64,000 nt of DNA from Candidatus Puniceispirillum marinum IMCC1322. Its GTDB lineage: Bacteria > Pseudomonadota > Alphaproteobacteria > Puniceispirillales > Puniceispirillaceae. Location: the NCBI RefSeq assembly GCF_000024465.1, contig NC_014010.1:1674001-1738000 (forward strand), read 5' to 3'. Positions 8,169 through 16,387 of this stretch are shown one piece after another (the stretch's first letter is position 1; every line of letters begins with the position of its first letter). The translations under genes and the position numbers were made by a program. The notes beneath the pieces were generated by a model. It saw only the letters and a list, made by a program, of their open reading frames with translations. It searched no databases and was not told where the DNA came from.

Positions 8169-8334
8169 TGCCAACCCATCAAACGCCCGCGATCCGAGAG
8201 TCGCAGACAGTGCCATTATAGCCCGCACCCCTCTATCGAATGACCAAATCTACCTATATGATAAGTTATTGATATTATTGGAAACAGTCCTGAATTTGAC
8301 TTACGATAGGCATCGAACTTCTTCCCGAGCGTGC
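8169..8334. repeat. Dispersed repeat, copy C (internally deleted)
   Basis: The left part (gccaacccatcaaac... to ~8205) matches the start of copies A and B, and the right part (gataagttattgatatta... then ataggcatcgaacttcttcc to 8334) matches their end; about 180 bp of the middle, with the GGTCC-rich hairpins, is missing. It lies in the 511-bp non-coding gap between the DadA-like gene and the opine-oxidase-like operon. The rest of that gap (7994-8168 and 8335-8504) is A/T-rich and shows nothing recognisable. Confidence 0.75.
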
Positions 8335-8504
8335 CAATTTTCTTTAAAATTCTAATATCCTAAATTTGTGGCACGTTTGAAAAAATATGTTTATCAGCGC
8401 ATTTATTTCTGATGATGAACTACGGTAATTTACGGTACTACCAAACAACATTGGCTTGCTATTATCTGACGCTTAACCTTGAAAAGGATAGCTGAATATG
8501 TCTG

Positions 8505-9878
8505 TTAATTTATAGTGTCATGGTTAGCTATTTGTTCCAGTGTGATTGGCTTAATGGGCGAGCGAATACGATAATAGCCAATCTCAGCAGGGGACAAACC
8601 ACGCGTATCAGCGATCAGATTGACGACAGTCATCCCACAATATCGTCCCTGGCAATTACCCATACCACAGCGTGAAAAGGCTTTGAGCTGATTAGGTCCA
8701 AGGCAGCCAAGCCGTACTGCGTTGCGCACCGTGCTAGCAGTGACTTCTTCGCAGCGGCATATAATAGTTTCATCATCAGGTACGCTATACCATTTTTTGG
8801 GCTTATAAAGCCTGTCGAGAAACGCACGGATAGACCGAAAGCGCCGATGTTTACTTAGTGTTGCAGCCAGAATAGATGCTTCAACCGACTCACCTTGATC
8901 CGTCAAAACTGCCATCGCGGCAAGTTGGCCAGATAGCTGGGCAGCATCAGCACCCAGAATCCCAGCGCCATCTCCGGCAATATAAATCCCTGACTTACTA
9001 GATCGACCCATCGCATCTATATCAGGATCTAGACAGTGATTAGCCTCATTCCAACAATGCGCTAGTCCTAATGATTGAGAGAATTGGATATTAGGATGCA
9101 CACCAGCATGCACCAAAACATGCCCAGCTGTGATCTTATGCATCTTCCCACCACAAGAAAACGCGACTCTATGCTGTCCAGCCTCGCTAGTGATACTGAC
9201 ATCACTGACTGCAGTGTGGCGGCGAATACCTGCGCTTGATAGCTTGCGAAGCATGCCAGCACCTTTCAAAAGATAGGCAATAACAGTAGAATTAAGACGA
9301 AGATGGGGAAAGGCATAGAGATAATCACTGATTGTTTGGGTTTCCAACAAAGCCTTTGGCGGCGTTCCCATTTCCAGCATTTGCGTTGCTACCAAATACA
9401 ACAATGGGCCAGATCCAATGAGCACCGACTCGGCGGGAACATGCCTAGCGGTTTTCATCAGAATCTGCGCTGCCCCAACCGTCATCACGCCTGGATTTGT
9501 CCATCCGACGATCGGCATGGCACGTTCCAACGCGCCCGTAGCTAGAATAACAGCATCAAACAGGCGACTATAACTAATCTCACCAACTGACCAGGCTATT
9601 TCCCTATCTTCCGTCACCGACCAAACAGTAGCGCCCTTTATATGGGTAAGTCTTTCATTATCTGCGACAGTGTTAAAACGACGAACGAGGTCACCACCAG
9701 CGGCATAGTCACTGCCAAATATTCTTGCATCTTGAGACGCCATTTGCGCGGCATGGCGGTAAATTTGTCCACCACCCATGGACTGTTCGTCAATTAGTGT
9801 GATTTCATGATTTGTCTCAATCAACGTCAATGCTGCCATCATTCCGGCTGGGCCGGCACCGATAATCCCTACCTGCAT
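8505..9878 (-). CDS. Opine oxidase/HcnB-like FAD and [2Fe-2S] dehydrogenase subunit (alpha)
   Basis: 457 residues. Residues 1-~35 form a pyridine-nucleotide-disulphide reductase-type FAD site (GIIGAGPAGMMAALTLI), a second Rossmann fold is near residue 145-155, and residues ~370-420 form a BFD-like [2Fe-2S] domain with four Cys (CRCEEV ... CGMGNCQGRYCG). This is the layout of OoxA/HcnB/HpdA proteins, the larger subunit of heterotrimeric dehydrogenases that oxidise opines, glycine (to HCN) or D-hydroxyproline. It is the last gene of the operon, directly abutting the small ferredoxin-like subunit (0-1 bp). The substrate cannot be read from the sequence. Confidence 0.88.
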   Translation of the reverse strand: MQVGIIGAGPAGMMAALTLIETNHEITLIDEQSMGGGQIYRHAAQMASQDARIFGSDYAAGGDLVRRFNTVADNERLTHIKGATVWSVTEDREIAWSVGEISYSRLFDAVILATGALERAMPIVGWTNPGVMTVGAAQILMKTARHVPAESVLIGSGPLLYLVATQMLEMGTPPKALLETQTISDYLYAFPHLRLNSTVIAYLLKGAGMLRKLSSAGIRRHTAVSDVSITSEAGQHRVAFSCGGKMHKITAGHVLVHAGVHPNIQFSQSLGLAHCWNEANHCLDPDIDAMGRSSKSGIYIAGDGAGILGADAAQLSGQLAAMAVLTDQGESVEASILAATLSKHRRFRSIRAFLDRLYKPKKWYSVPDDETIICRCEEVTASTVRNAVRLGCLGPNQLKAFSRCGMGNCQGRYCGMTVVNLIADTRGLSPAEIGYYRIRSPIKPITLEQIANHDTIN

Positions 9879-10151
9879 TCACCCATTCCCCAACTTTGTT
9901 TGTGCCGGTTGACGTTCCACATGCATGCCATGTTCTGCCTGTGTCATACAGCCTTGCCGATTGGGACGACCATCAATAACCAAAAGGCAATCAAAACAGG
10001 TACCCATCATGCAAAACGGGCCACGTGGCAAATCGCCAACCTGCGTTTGACGAAAGTGAACCACGCCAGCTCGCACCAGAGCGGCGGCTACACTCATCCC
10101 TGGCTCAAACAGCACCTTTTCATTATCAAAATGGAAATACTGCTCAGACAT
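9879..10151 (-). CDS. Small plant-type [2Fe-2S] subunit of opine-oxidase-like dehydrogenase (HcnA/OoxC-like)
   Basis: 90 residues with a ferredoxin-like fold. Ligands appear in GPFCMMGTCFDCLLVIDG with a fourth Cys in RQGCMTQ, matching the C-x4-C-x2-C...C pattern of the small subunit in HcnABC and D-hydroxyproline dehydrogenase complexes. It relays electrons between the two flavin subunits. It overlaps the beta-subunit stop by 8 bp on one side and abuts the alpha subunit on the other, so equal expression is expected. Confidence 0.88.
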   Translation of the reverse strand: MSEQYFHFDNEKVLFEPGMSVAAALVRAGVVHFRQTQVGDLPRGPFCMMGTCFDCLLVIDGRPNRQGCMTQAEHGMHVERQPAQTKLGNG

Positions 10152-11250
10152 TGAAGCGATCCTCGCTAAAAGCGCTCAGGTCTGGTGCACTTTCCGCACC
10201 AACCAGCCAACGGCTAAGATTGCGGGAATGTGTTGCCGACAAGGTAATGCCACTGTGACAGGTAACCAGAAAAGCGCCTGGCATTGTTTTAGAATGTTGA
10301 TAGACCGGCAGACCGTCAGGCGACATCACACGCAAGGCACCCCAAGAACGTACCAGCCGAAGCTGAGCCAATTTTGGCATTATCTTAATCGCCTTGCTGG
10401 CGATGCGAGCCATCTGCGCCTGCGTTTCATTGTCGTTAAATCCAACTTCTTCTTTTGAGTCACCGATCTGGATGGCGCCTTCATTGACTTGTCGTATCGT
10501 TACTGATGGGCGGTTTATTACTGGGGGTAGCTTTTCAGTAACCAATACCTGGCCGCGTTGTGGGCGGACAAGTCCTTTAAATCCAAACATGGGGCCCAGC
10601 ACCTTTGCACCAAGTCCAGCGCACAGAACAACCTTTGCCGCACTCACCTCAAGACCCTTTTCTGTCTGCAGATGAAAGCCATCACCATTTTGGCTCACCG
10701 CCGTCAACCGTTCGCCTAGATAATGAGCCAGCCCGCGCTTTTGACAGGATTCAGCCAATGCCTGCAAAAGCTGTAAAGGATTGACATGCCCGTCATGTGG
10801 GTAAAAGGTCGCGCCGACTGTTTCACCATCAACCATCGGTTCTTCTTTTCGAATGTCTTCAGCGCTAAGCACTTCAACCGGATAGTCACCACCCAAAGCC
10901 TTTTTCAATGATTTGAACTGGTTTAGACGCTCATCCATAGCTTCAGGATCAGAAAAATATTCATATCCACCAGTTTGCTGAAGACTTACCTCGATGCCGG
11001 TGTCTTCAGTCAGATTGGCGACAAATTCAGGATATTCGCGCACTGCCATCTGTGACCAAGCTGCATAATGCGGCGCATTTATACCTTTGCCTTGCACCCA
11101 GACAAGGCCGAAATTACCACGTGAAGCGCGAAAGTCGGTATCCGAACCATCAAGACATATCACGGACTTTCCGCGACCAAGCAAGCCATGAGCAACGGAT
11201 AGGCCGACAATCCCACCACCAATGACAACAAAATCAGCCTCTGTCCGCAT
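10144..11250 (-). CDS. Opine oxidase/HcnC-like FAD oxidoreductase subunit (beta)
   Basis: 368 residues from ATG at 11250 (MRTEADFVVIGGG), chosen over an upstream Met because the FAD motif VVIGGGIVGLSVAHGLLGRG then starts in the usual position; this start overlaps the upstream ABC ATPase stop by 17 bp. The C-terminal part (SWGALRVMSPDGLPVY...TCHSGITLSATH) is the closing FAD segment of the DAO family. By homology it is the catalytic amine-oxidising subunit of the heterotrimer with the two downstream genes. Likely substrates are D-amino acids, opines or sarcosine-like secondary amines; the real one is unknown. Confidence 0.87.
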   Translation of the reverse strand: MRTEADFVVIGGGIVGLSVAHGLLGRGKSVICLDGSDTDFRASRGNFGLVWVQGKGINAPHYAAWSQMAVREYPEFVANLTEDTGIEVSLQQTGGYEYFSDPEAMDERLNQFKSLKKALGGDYPVEVLSAEDIRKEEPMVDGETVGATFYPHDGHVNPLQLLQALAESCQKRGLAHYLGERLTAVSQNGDGFHLQTEKGLEVSAAKVVLCAGLGAKVLGPMFGFKGLVRPQRGQVLVTEKLPPVINRPSVTIRQVNEGAIQIGDSKEEVGFNDNETQAQMARIASKAIKIMPKLAQLRLVRSWGALRVMSPDGLPVYQHSKTMPGAFLVTCHSGITLSATHSRNLSRWLVGAESAPDLSAFSEDRFNV

Positions 11251-12253
11251 CAACAACCTCGTTAAGGACATCAGCATCTGTCTCACGCAAACACGATGAC
11301 TGATGCAGCGCTTGTGCTTCACTCAGTGGCTTGAAACTTTGCCAGCATGCATCTTTTGCATAGGGGCACCGAGGTGCGAATTGACATCCCTGATGCGTGT
11401 TCACCGGCATCGACAGATCACCAATAATCTTTGGTATCCCGCGTTCAATAGTGGGATCAGGAATCGGCACCGCCGAAATCAGCGCTTTCGTATAAGGGTG
11501 TTTAGGATTGGTTAGAACATCTTTGGCCGAGCCTATTTCGACAGCCTGCCCAAGATACATAATCATGATCCGGTCAGCAACATTGCCCAGAATAGACAAA
11601 TCATGCGAAACATATACACATGAAAACTTACGCTCAGCAGCCAATGTTTTGATCAGCGCTAAGATGTCAGCCCTGATTGACACATCAAGCATCGATAATG
11701 GCTCATCAGCAAAAACAATGTCTGGCTCCATGACTAATGCTGCCGCAATACCAACCCGCTGACGCTCGCCGCCACTAAGCTCATGCGGGAATCTTTTCAT
11801 AAAACGATCGGGGTCAAGACCTACAGAGTGAAGAATTGAACGCACCTTATCCTGAATCACATCTTCAGGCCAAAGTTGCAACGCCCGCGGCCCTTCAGCA
11901 ACCGCATCACCTATCTGGAAACGCGGATTGAGAGACTCATAGGGATCTTGAAAAATGATCTGAACCGAACGACGAAATATCTTTTTGGCCACGTCATCCA
12001 TTGCCGCTAATGACTGACCACGATGGACAACAACACCATCAGTCGGGGATAGCAAACCAGCTGCAATCAAGCAGGTTGTGGATTTTCCACAGCCAGATTC
12101 ACCAGCAATACCAAGAATTTCATTCTCATGGATTGCCAAATTCATCGCCTGTACAGCACGAATACTTCGCGCTGGTTTGCGGGTGACAATATCACCAAGC
12201 TTACGTGGCAGGAAAAATTCCTGCGATACATTTTCGAGGCTTAGGATATCCAT
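11234..12253 (-). CDS. ABC transporter ATPase, oligopeptide/opine class (DppF-like)
   Basis: 339 residues. Walker A GESGCGKSTTC (~54-64), Q-loop in QIIFQDPYESLNPRF, signature LSGGERQRVGIAAAL, Walker B IVFADEPLSMLDVS, and H-loop VYVSHDLS are all present. The C-terminal oligopeptide-transporter extension has a Cys pattern (CQFAPRCPYAKDAC) that in DppD/F proteins binds an iron-sulphur cluster. It pairs with the other ATPase upstream, with which it overlaps by 13 bp, to energise the same permease. Confidence 0.93.
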   Translation of the reverse strand: MDILSLENVSQEFFLPRKLGDIVTRKPARSIRAVQAMNLAIHENEILGIAGESGCGKSTTCLIAAGLLSPTDGVVVHRGQSLAAMDDVAKKIFRRSVQIIFQDPYESLNPRFQIGDAVAEGPRALQLWPEDVIQDKVRSILHSVGLDPDRFMKRFPHELSGGERQRVGIAAALVMEPDIVFADEPLSMLDVSIRADILALIKTLAAERKFSCVYVSHDLSILGNVADRIMIMYLGQAVEIGSAKDVLTNPKHPYTKALISAVPIPDPTIERGIPKIIGDLSMPVNTHQGCQFAPRCPYAKDACWQSFKPLSEAQALHQSSCLRETDADVLNEVVDADRG

Positions 12254-13245
12254 GTTGTTTTTTCCTTAGCCAGTTTTGCCAGCTTCTGGCGGTCATCCGA
12301 ACGCAAACAACTTACAACATGGTTGGTGCCAGTCATCGTAAGTGCCGGAAAGGTCTCACGACAGCCATCTGCAGAAAATGGACAACGCGGTTCAAACCAG
12401 CATTTATTTTCTTCACGCATCATCACTGGAGGCGAGCCGGGAATCGAAATCAATTCCTTGCCAAGCTCGCGAATTGATGGAAATGCATTTGTTAGTCCCA
12501 TCGTATAGGGGTGAGATGGATCCTTAAAAAGATCCATTGTTGGCGCAATTTCAACAAAGCTACCGCCATACATAACGCCAATGCGCGTTGCAATTTCTGA
12601 CATAATCGCGATGTCATGAGATATGATCATCATCGAACAATGTGTCTCATTCTTGATCCGACGTAATGTCTTGAGGATTTTATCCTGAACCAGCACATCA
12701 AGGCCAGTTGTTGGCTCATCCATGATGATCAACTGTGGATCAAGCGCCAGCGCCATTGCAATCATTGCACGTTGGCGCATGCCTCCAGAAAACTGATGTG
12801 GATAGCTGTCAAAAAGGTCTTTTTGCAAACCAACACTCTCGAAAAGATCATTTACTTTGGTGCGCGCTTCCCGTTCAGACATCCGCACATGCGCGCAAAT
12901 TGCCTCGACAATCTGCGGGCCAACCTTGTAAACGGGGTTCAGTGAATTCATTGCACTTTGCGGAACCAGGGCAATCTTCTGCCAGAGGATAGATTTACGG
13001 AAATCTTCCATCGGCATCTGCAATAGTTCGTGCCCCTGAAAGTTAACCGAGTCCGCTACAACCGATCCATTCCGCGCAACCAAACGCAGTAATGCTTTGA
13101 TCAAACTGGATTTACCACAGCCGCTTTCCCCAACCACACCAAAAATTTCATTTTCCTGGAGCTGGAAAGACAGCCGGTTTACCGCGTGAATTTCTTGACC
13201 ATCCATGCGGTACGTCACGCCGAGGTTTTGTACATCAAGCAACAT
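12241..13245 (-). CDS. ABC transporter ATPase, oligopeptide/opine class (DppD-like)
   Basis: 334 residues with Walker A GESGCGKSSLI, Q-loop VPQSAMNSLNPVY, signature FSGGMRQRAMIAMAL, Walker B LIIMDEPTTGLDV and H-loop MIISHDI. The C-terminal extension again has the Cys-rich oligopeptide-transporter motif (CWFEPRCPFSADGC). It begins 2 bp after the permease stop and overlaps the second ATPase by 13 bp. Together with that ATPase and the two permeases it makes a complete five-component importer. Confidence 0.93.
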   Translation of the reverse strand: MLLDVQNLGVTYRMDGQEIHAVNRLSFQLQENEIFGVVGESGCGKSSLIKALLRLVARNGSVVADSVNFQGHELLQMPMEDFRKSILWQKIALVPQSAMNSLNPVYKVGPQIVEAICAHVRMSEREARTKVNDLFESVGLQKDLFDSYPHQFSGGMRQRAMIAMALALDPQLIIMDEPTTGLDVLVQDKILKTLRRIKNETHCSMMIISHDIAIMSEIATRIGVMYGGSFVEIAPTMDLFKDPSHPYTMGLTNAFPSIRELGKELISIPGSPPVMMREENKCWFEPRCPFSADGCRETFPALTMTGTNHVVSCLRSDDRQKLAKLAKEKTTWIS

Positions 13246-13247
13246 CG

Positions 13248-14147
13248 CTAGCGTGTCTCCCTCAAGCGTGGGTTGGCATATTCCTCATAGGCACGGCTAA
13301 TAAAGACAAGCGATGTCACCAGTGCAACAATGGAAATGGCTGGCGGCAGGAACCACCACCATGCAACACGCGTCTTACCCGAAAGCCAAAGCTCATAGAG
13401 CATTCCGCCCCAACTGATTGTATCGCCATCGCCAAAGCCAAGGAAACTGGCACTAGCCTCGGTCACGATCGACCAGGCAATATTGAAAGATGTATAAAGT
13501 AGCAACAACGGCAATACATTCGGCAGGATGTGACGGTAAATTATCCGCAGATGGCTACATCCACGTGCACGCGCCGCAGTCACAAACTGACGCTGTTTAA
13601 TCGAAATTGTCTGCGCTCTAATAACCCGTGCCGAGGTACGCCAAACAATCAACGCGATGGCAAGGATAACAAATTCAATTTTCCGTCCAAAAAGTGAGAT
13701 CAGGATAATCACAAAAGGCAGGAAGGGCATACCATAAAGAATGTCAGTACAGCGCATTAAAAATTCATCAACTAGTCCACCATAATAGCCAGCAATCAAG
13801 CCGATATTTGCCCCAATCATGATCGAGATGAAGCCAGAAATCAGGCCAATCATCACCGTTGTCCGCGTTGCCATAATCATCTGCGATAACAGATCATAAC
13901 CAAGATGTGTTGTCCCTAATGGGAACTGCATTGACGGACCCTGTAACATGGCCAACTGGCCAGTCTGTGCGTCATACTGCATTTCCCAGACGGGATAAGG
14001 CGCGATCAACGGTGCCAATAATGCAACGGCAAAGAAGAACGCAACGACCCAAAAGCCAATATACCCATAGGTATTTGAGGTCATGATTTTGTACTGCCTG
14101 TAAAGTGTACTAAAAACACTTCGCAGTCGGTTGCCTATTTTGTGCAT
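13248..14147 (-). CDS. ABC transporter permease, DppC-like
   Basis: 299 residues with about six membrane helices. The first is at ~28-52 (GFWVVAFFFAVALLAPLIAPY), followed by the periplasmic segment LGTTHLGYDLLSQMI typical of DppC, and the EAA loop (AARARGCSHLRIIYRHILPN, ~190-209) that docks the ATPases. The N-terminus is cytoplasmic. The gene is one base away from the enolase-superfamily gene upstream and 2 bp from the DppD-like ATPase downstream, so all are translated from one message. Confidence 0.92.
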   Translation of the reverse strand: MHKIGNRLRSVFSTLYRQYKIMTSNTYGYIGFWVVAFFFAVALLAPLIAPYPVWEMQYDAQTGQLAMLQGPSMQFPLGTTHLGYDLLSQMIMATRTTVMIGLISGFISIMIGANIGLIAGYYGGLVDEFLMRCTDILYGMPFLPFVIILISLFGRKIEFVILAIALIVWRTSARVIRAQTISIKQRQFVTAARARGCSHLRIIYRHILPNVLPLLLLYTSFNIAWSIVTEASASFLGFGDGDTISWGGMLYELWLSGKTRVAWWWFLPPAISIVALVTSLVFISRAYEEYANPRLRETR

Positions 14148-14148
14148 C

Positions 14149-15279
14149 CTAACTCTCCAACCTCGCTAAACAATAATTATCAATCTTGTCGCGGTTTATC
14201 TCGACGCCAAGGCCAGGTTTATCTGGCAGAGCGACAGTGCCACTTGTTTTCCAATCGGCAAAATCTGTGATGTCATCTGACGTCCGCTGAACCGACATAA
14301 AGGCGTGGCCAAAATCAACCACATTGGGGGTCACACACCCCAGATGCAAGGCAGCCGCTTGGGTTATGCCAAGTTCAATCATGCTATTCATCATGATTTT
14401 GACGCCATGTTTCGCTGCCAGTTTCGTAATTGCTAACCCCTCGGCAAGACCACCATTTTTTGAAATTTTGACGCTGAAAATATCGGCGCCTTTTACCTTA
14501 ATAATCTGCTCGGCATCAGCAAAACGTTTCAGGCTCTCATCAACCGAAATAGGATTAGGTGACAAGGCGCGTAACTCATGAATACGGCCATAGTCATCAG
14601 CAGCGATTGGTTGCTCAACTAGTGCCAGTGGCAAATCAATTGTATGGCGCATGAATGTACTGGCCTCTTCAAAGCTCCACCCTTGGTTTGCATCAACCAT
14701 CAGGCGCGCATTTTCAGGCAGTTTTTCATAAACATCATGCACGCGCGCAATATCTTCATCCACGGGGTTGCTACCCATCTTCAACATGAATGTGCGATAA
14801 CCAAGATCGTATTTTGGGGTTATCACATCCATATCCTGTGCAGACGTTCCGGACGATGTTGGCCACAGGCTCGGCAAAGACTGATGATGCTTTTCACCCA
14901 GCATTTTCCATACAGGTATATCGGTCAGTCGACCCTTGAGATCGTATGCGGCAACATTGATGGCGCTTTTCGTGGCACCGCACAAACCTGCCAGAGAAGC
15001 TCCCGAAATCAGATCTCCCAACATCGTGCCAGGCAGACTCTTAACGCCACTATCGGAGAAATGATCCATGACATCATCACAAGTATCACCAGTGAACATG
15101 ACACCGCCAGGGTCGGCCTCACCCCATCCTGAGACGCCATTAGCCAGCAATTCCACCACCACAACCTCGCTATGCGTCGTAGTAGGATAAATCTTGGAAA
15201 GGTAATATGGATTAATCAGCGGAATGCTAACCCGGTAGACTCGTACAGCTTCAATAGCGATTTGATCAACTTCTGTCAT
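14149..15279 (-). CDS. Enolase-superfamily (MR/MLE-type) enzyme
   Basis: 376 residues: capping domain ~8-130, then a TIM-like barrel. Metal ligands D196 (VDANQ), E222 (VEQP) and D247 (SVDES) and the barrel Lys K271 (SVKISKNGG) are visible. The muconate-lactonising subgroup normally has K-x-K at the end of the second strand; here it reads FMLKMG, so the second Lys (K167) is kept but the first position is Met (M165). Members of this group abstract an alpha proton to epimerise, dehydrate or cycloisomerise carboxylates. Being inserted between the two permease genes (4-bp overlap, 1-bp gap), it almost certainly acts on the transported compound, for example by converting an L-form to the D-form used by the oxidase; this last step is inference. 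Confidence 0.82.
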   Translation of the reverse strand: MTEVDQIAIEAVRVYRVSIPLINPYYLSKIYPTTTHSEVVVVELLANGVSGWGEADPGGVMFTGDTCDDVMDHFSDSGVKSLPGTMLGDLISGASLAGLCGATKSAINVAAYDLKGRLTDIPVWKMLGEKHHQSLPSLWPTSSGTSAQDMDVITPKYDLGYRTFMLKMGSNPVDEDIARVHDVYEKLPENARLMVDANQGWSFEEASTFMRHTIDLPLALVEQPIAADDYGRIHELRALSPNPISVDESLKRFADAEQIIKVKGADIFSVKISKNGGLAEGLAITKLAAKHGVKIMMNSMIELGITQAAALHLGCVTPNVVDFGHAFMSVQRTSDDITDFADWKTSGTVALPDKPGLGVEINRDKIDNYCLARLES

Positions 15280-16268
15280 CTCTGATCCATCCCTGATTTA
15301 GACACTTTGATGCGTGGATCCAGATAGCAATAGGCGATATCCGTCAACAGGTTCAGCGTGATTACCAGAACGGCAAGCATTAGAAACGTTCCCTGTGCCA
15401 CCGGATAATCATGCGATGCTGCCGCTTCCACCATCAATTGCCCCATTCCTGGCCAGGAAAATAGCGCTTCAACCACGACCTGACCACCAATAGCAAAACC
15501 CACCATGATCGATCCAAGTGTCACCACGGCAAGCAAGGCGTTTCGCGCGGCATGTTTGATCATAACCACTCGTGAGGTCAGACCCTTAGCGCGCGCTAAC
15601 TCGATAAAGTCGCTTCCAAGAATTTCCAGCATGGAATCCCGCATCACCAACATCGGCGTTGTAATATAGCAAAGGCTAACCGTAATAGTGGGTAACACGA
15701 TCCGTTCCCAAAATCCGGACATCATTAACATGTCCAATACGCCGTCAGGGCGTTGACCTGGTGGATACATTCCCCCCGTTGGAAATAGACCAAGATTATA
15801 GCTAAGCAACATCAAAAGCAGTAATCCGGTGACAAAAGGCGGCGCTGCCTGAAACACCAGTCCAGAGACAGTGCCAATGACGTCAATAGCGCCATTACGA
15901 TGCCACGCCATCAAAATGCCTGCACCGATACCAATTACGAGGGTAAAACACATGCCTGCAGACATTAGCAAAACTGTATTCCAGAACCGGTATTGAAGAA
16001 TGTCCATCACTGGTTGAGACGTAACAAAAGAGCGTCCCCAGTCAAAGGTAACAAGATTTTTCAGATAGATCAGATATTGGTGCCAAAGCGATTTATCGAG
16101 ACCAAACGCTTCTTTCATACGCTTTTGCACAGATTCATCCATGGCCGGACTGATTACCTGCATAGTAGCGTCACCTGGCAACAACCGGAAAATAATGAAC
16201 AAAATGGATGCAACGGCAAAAATCGTAAGGATTGTGTAAAAAAGCCGCCTAAGGAGATATTCAGCCAC
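15276..16268 (-). CDS. ABC transporter permease, DppB-like
   Basis: 330 residues from a GTG at 16268 (VAEYLLRRLFYTIL), preceded by GGAG at good distance; the upstream Met at 16349 would add 27 residues not found in the family. DppB features: first helix at ~10-30, the segment LPGDA after it, a long periplasmic loop with GLDKSLWHQYLIYLKNL, and the EAA loop (LARAKGLTSRVVMIKHAARN). About six membrane helices. It pairs with the DppC-like permease, but the enolase-type gene is placed between them, an order not found in standard dpp/opp operons. Confidence 0.9.
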   Translation of the reverse strand: MAEYLLRRLFYTILTIFAVASILFIIFRLLPGDATMQVISPAMDESVQKRMKEAFGLDKSLWHQYLIYLKNLVTFDWGRSFVTSQPVMDILQYRFWNTVLLMSAGMCFTLVIGIGAGILMAWHRNGAIDVIGTVSGLVFQAAPPFVTGLLLLMLLSYNLGLFPTGGMYPPGQRPDGVLDMLMMSGFWERIVLPTITVSLCYITTPMLVMRDSMLEILGSDFIELARAKGLTSRVVMIKHAARNALLAVVTLGSIMVGFAIGGQVVVEALFSWPGMGQLMVEAAASHDYPVAQGTFLMLAVLVITLNLLTDIAYCYLDPRIKVSKSGMDQR

Positions 16269-16387
16269 GCTCGGGTCTCCAGAAATATTTGTTATAAAGT
16301 ATGAATTAATAAATATGTAGTCTGGGAAGGCAGGAGACAAATCTGCCACCTGCCCAACACATATTTTGACAACTACGCTTCCCGTGA

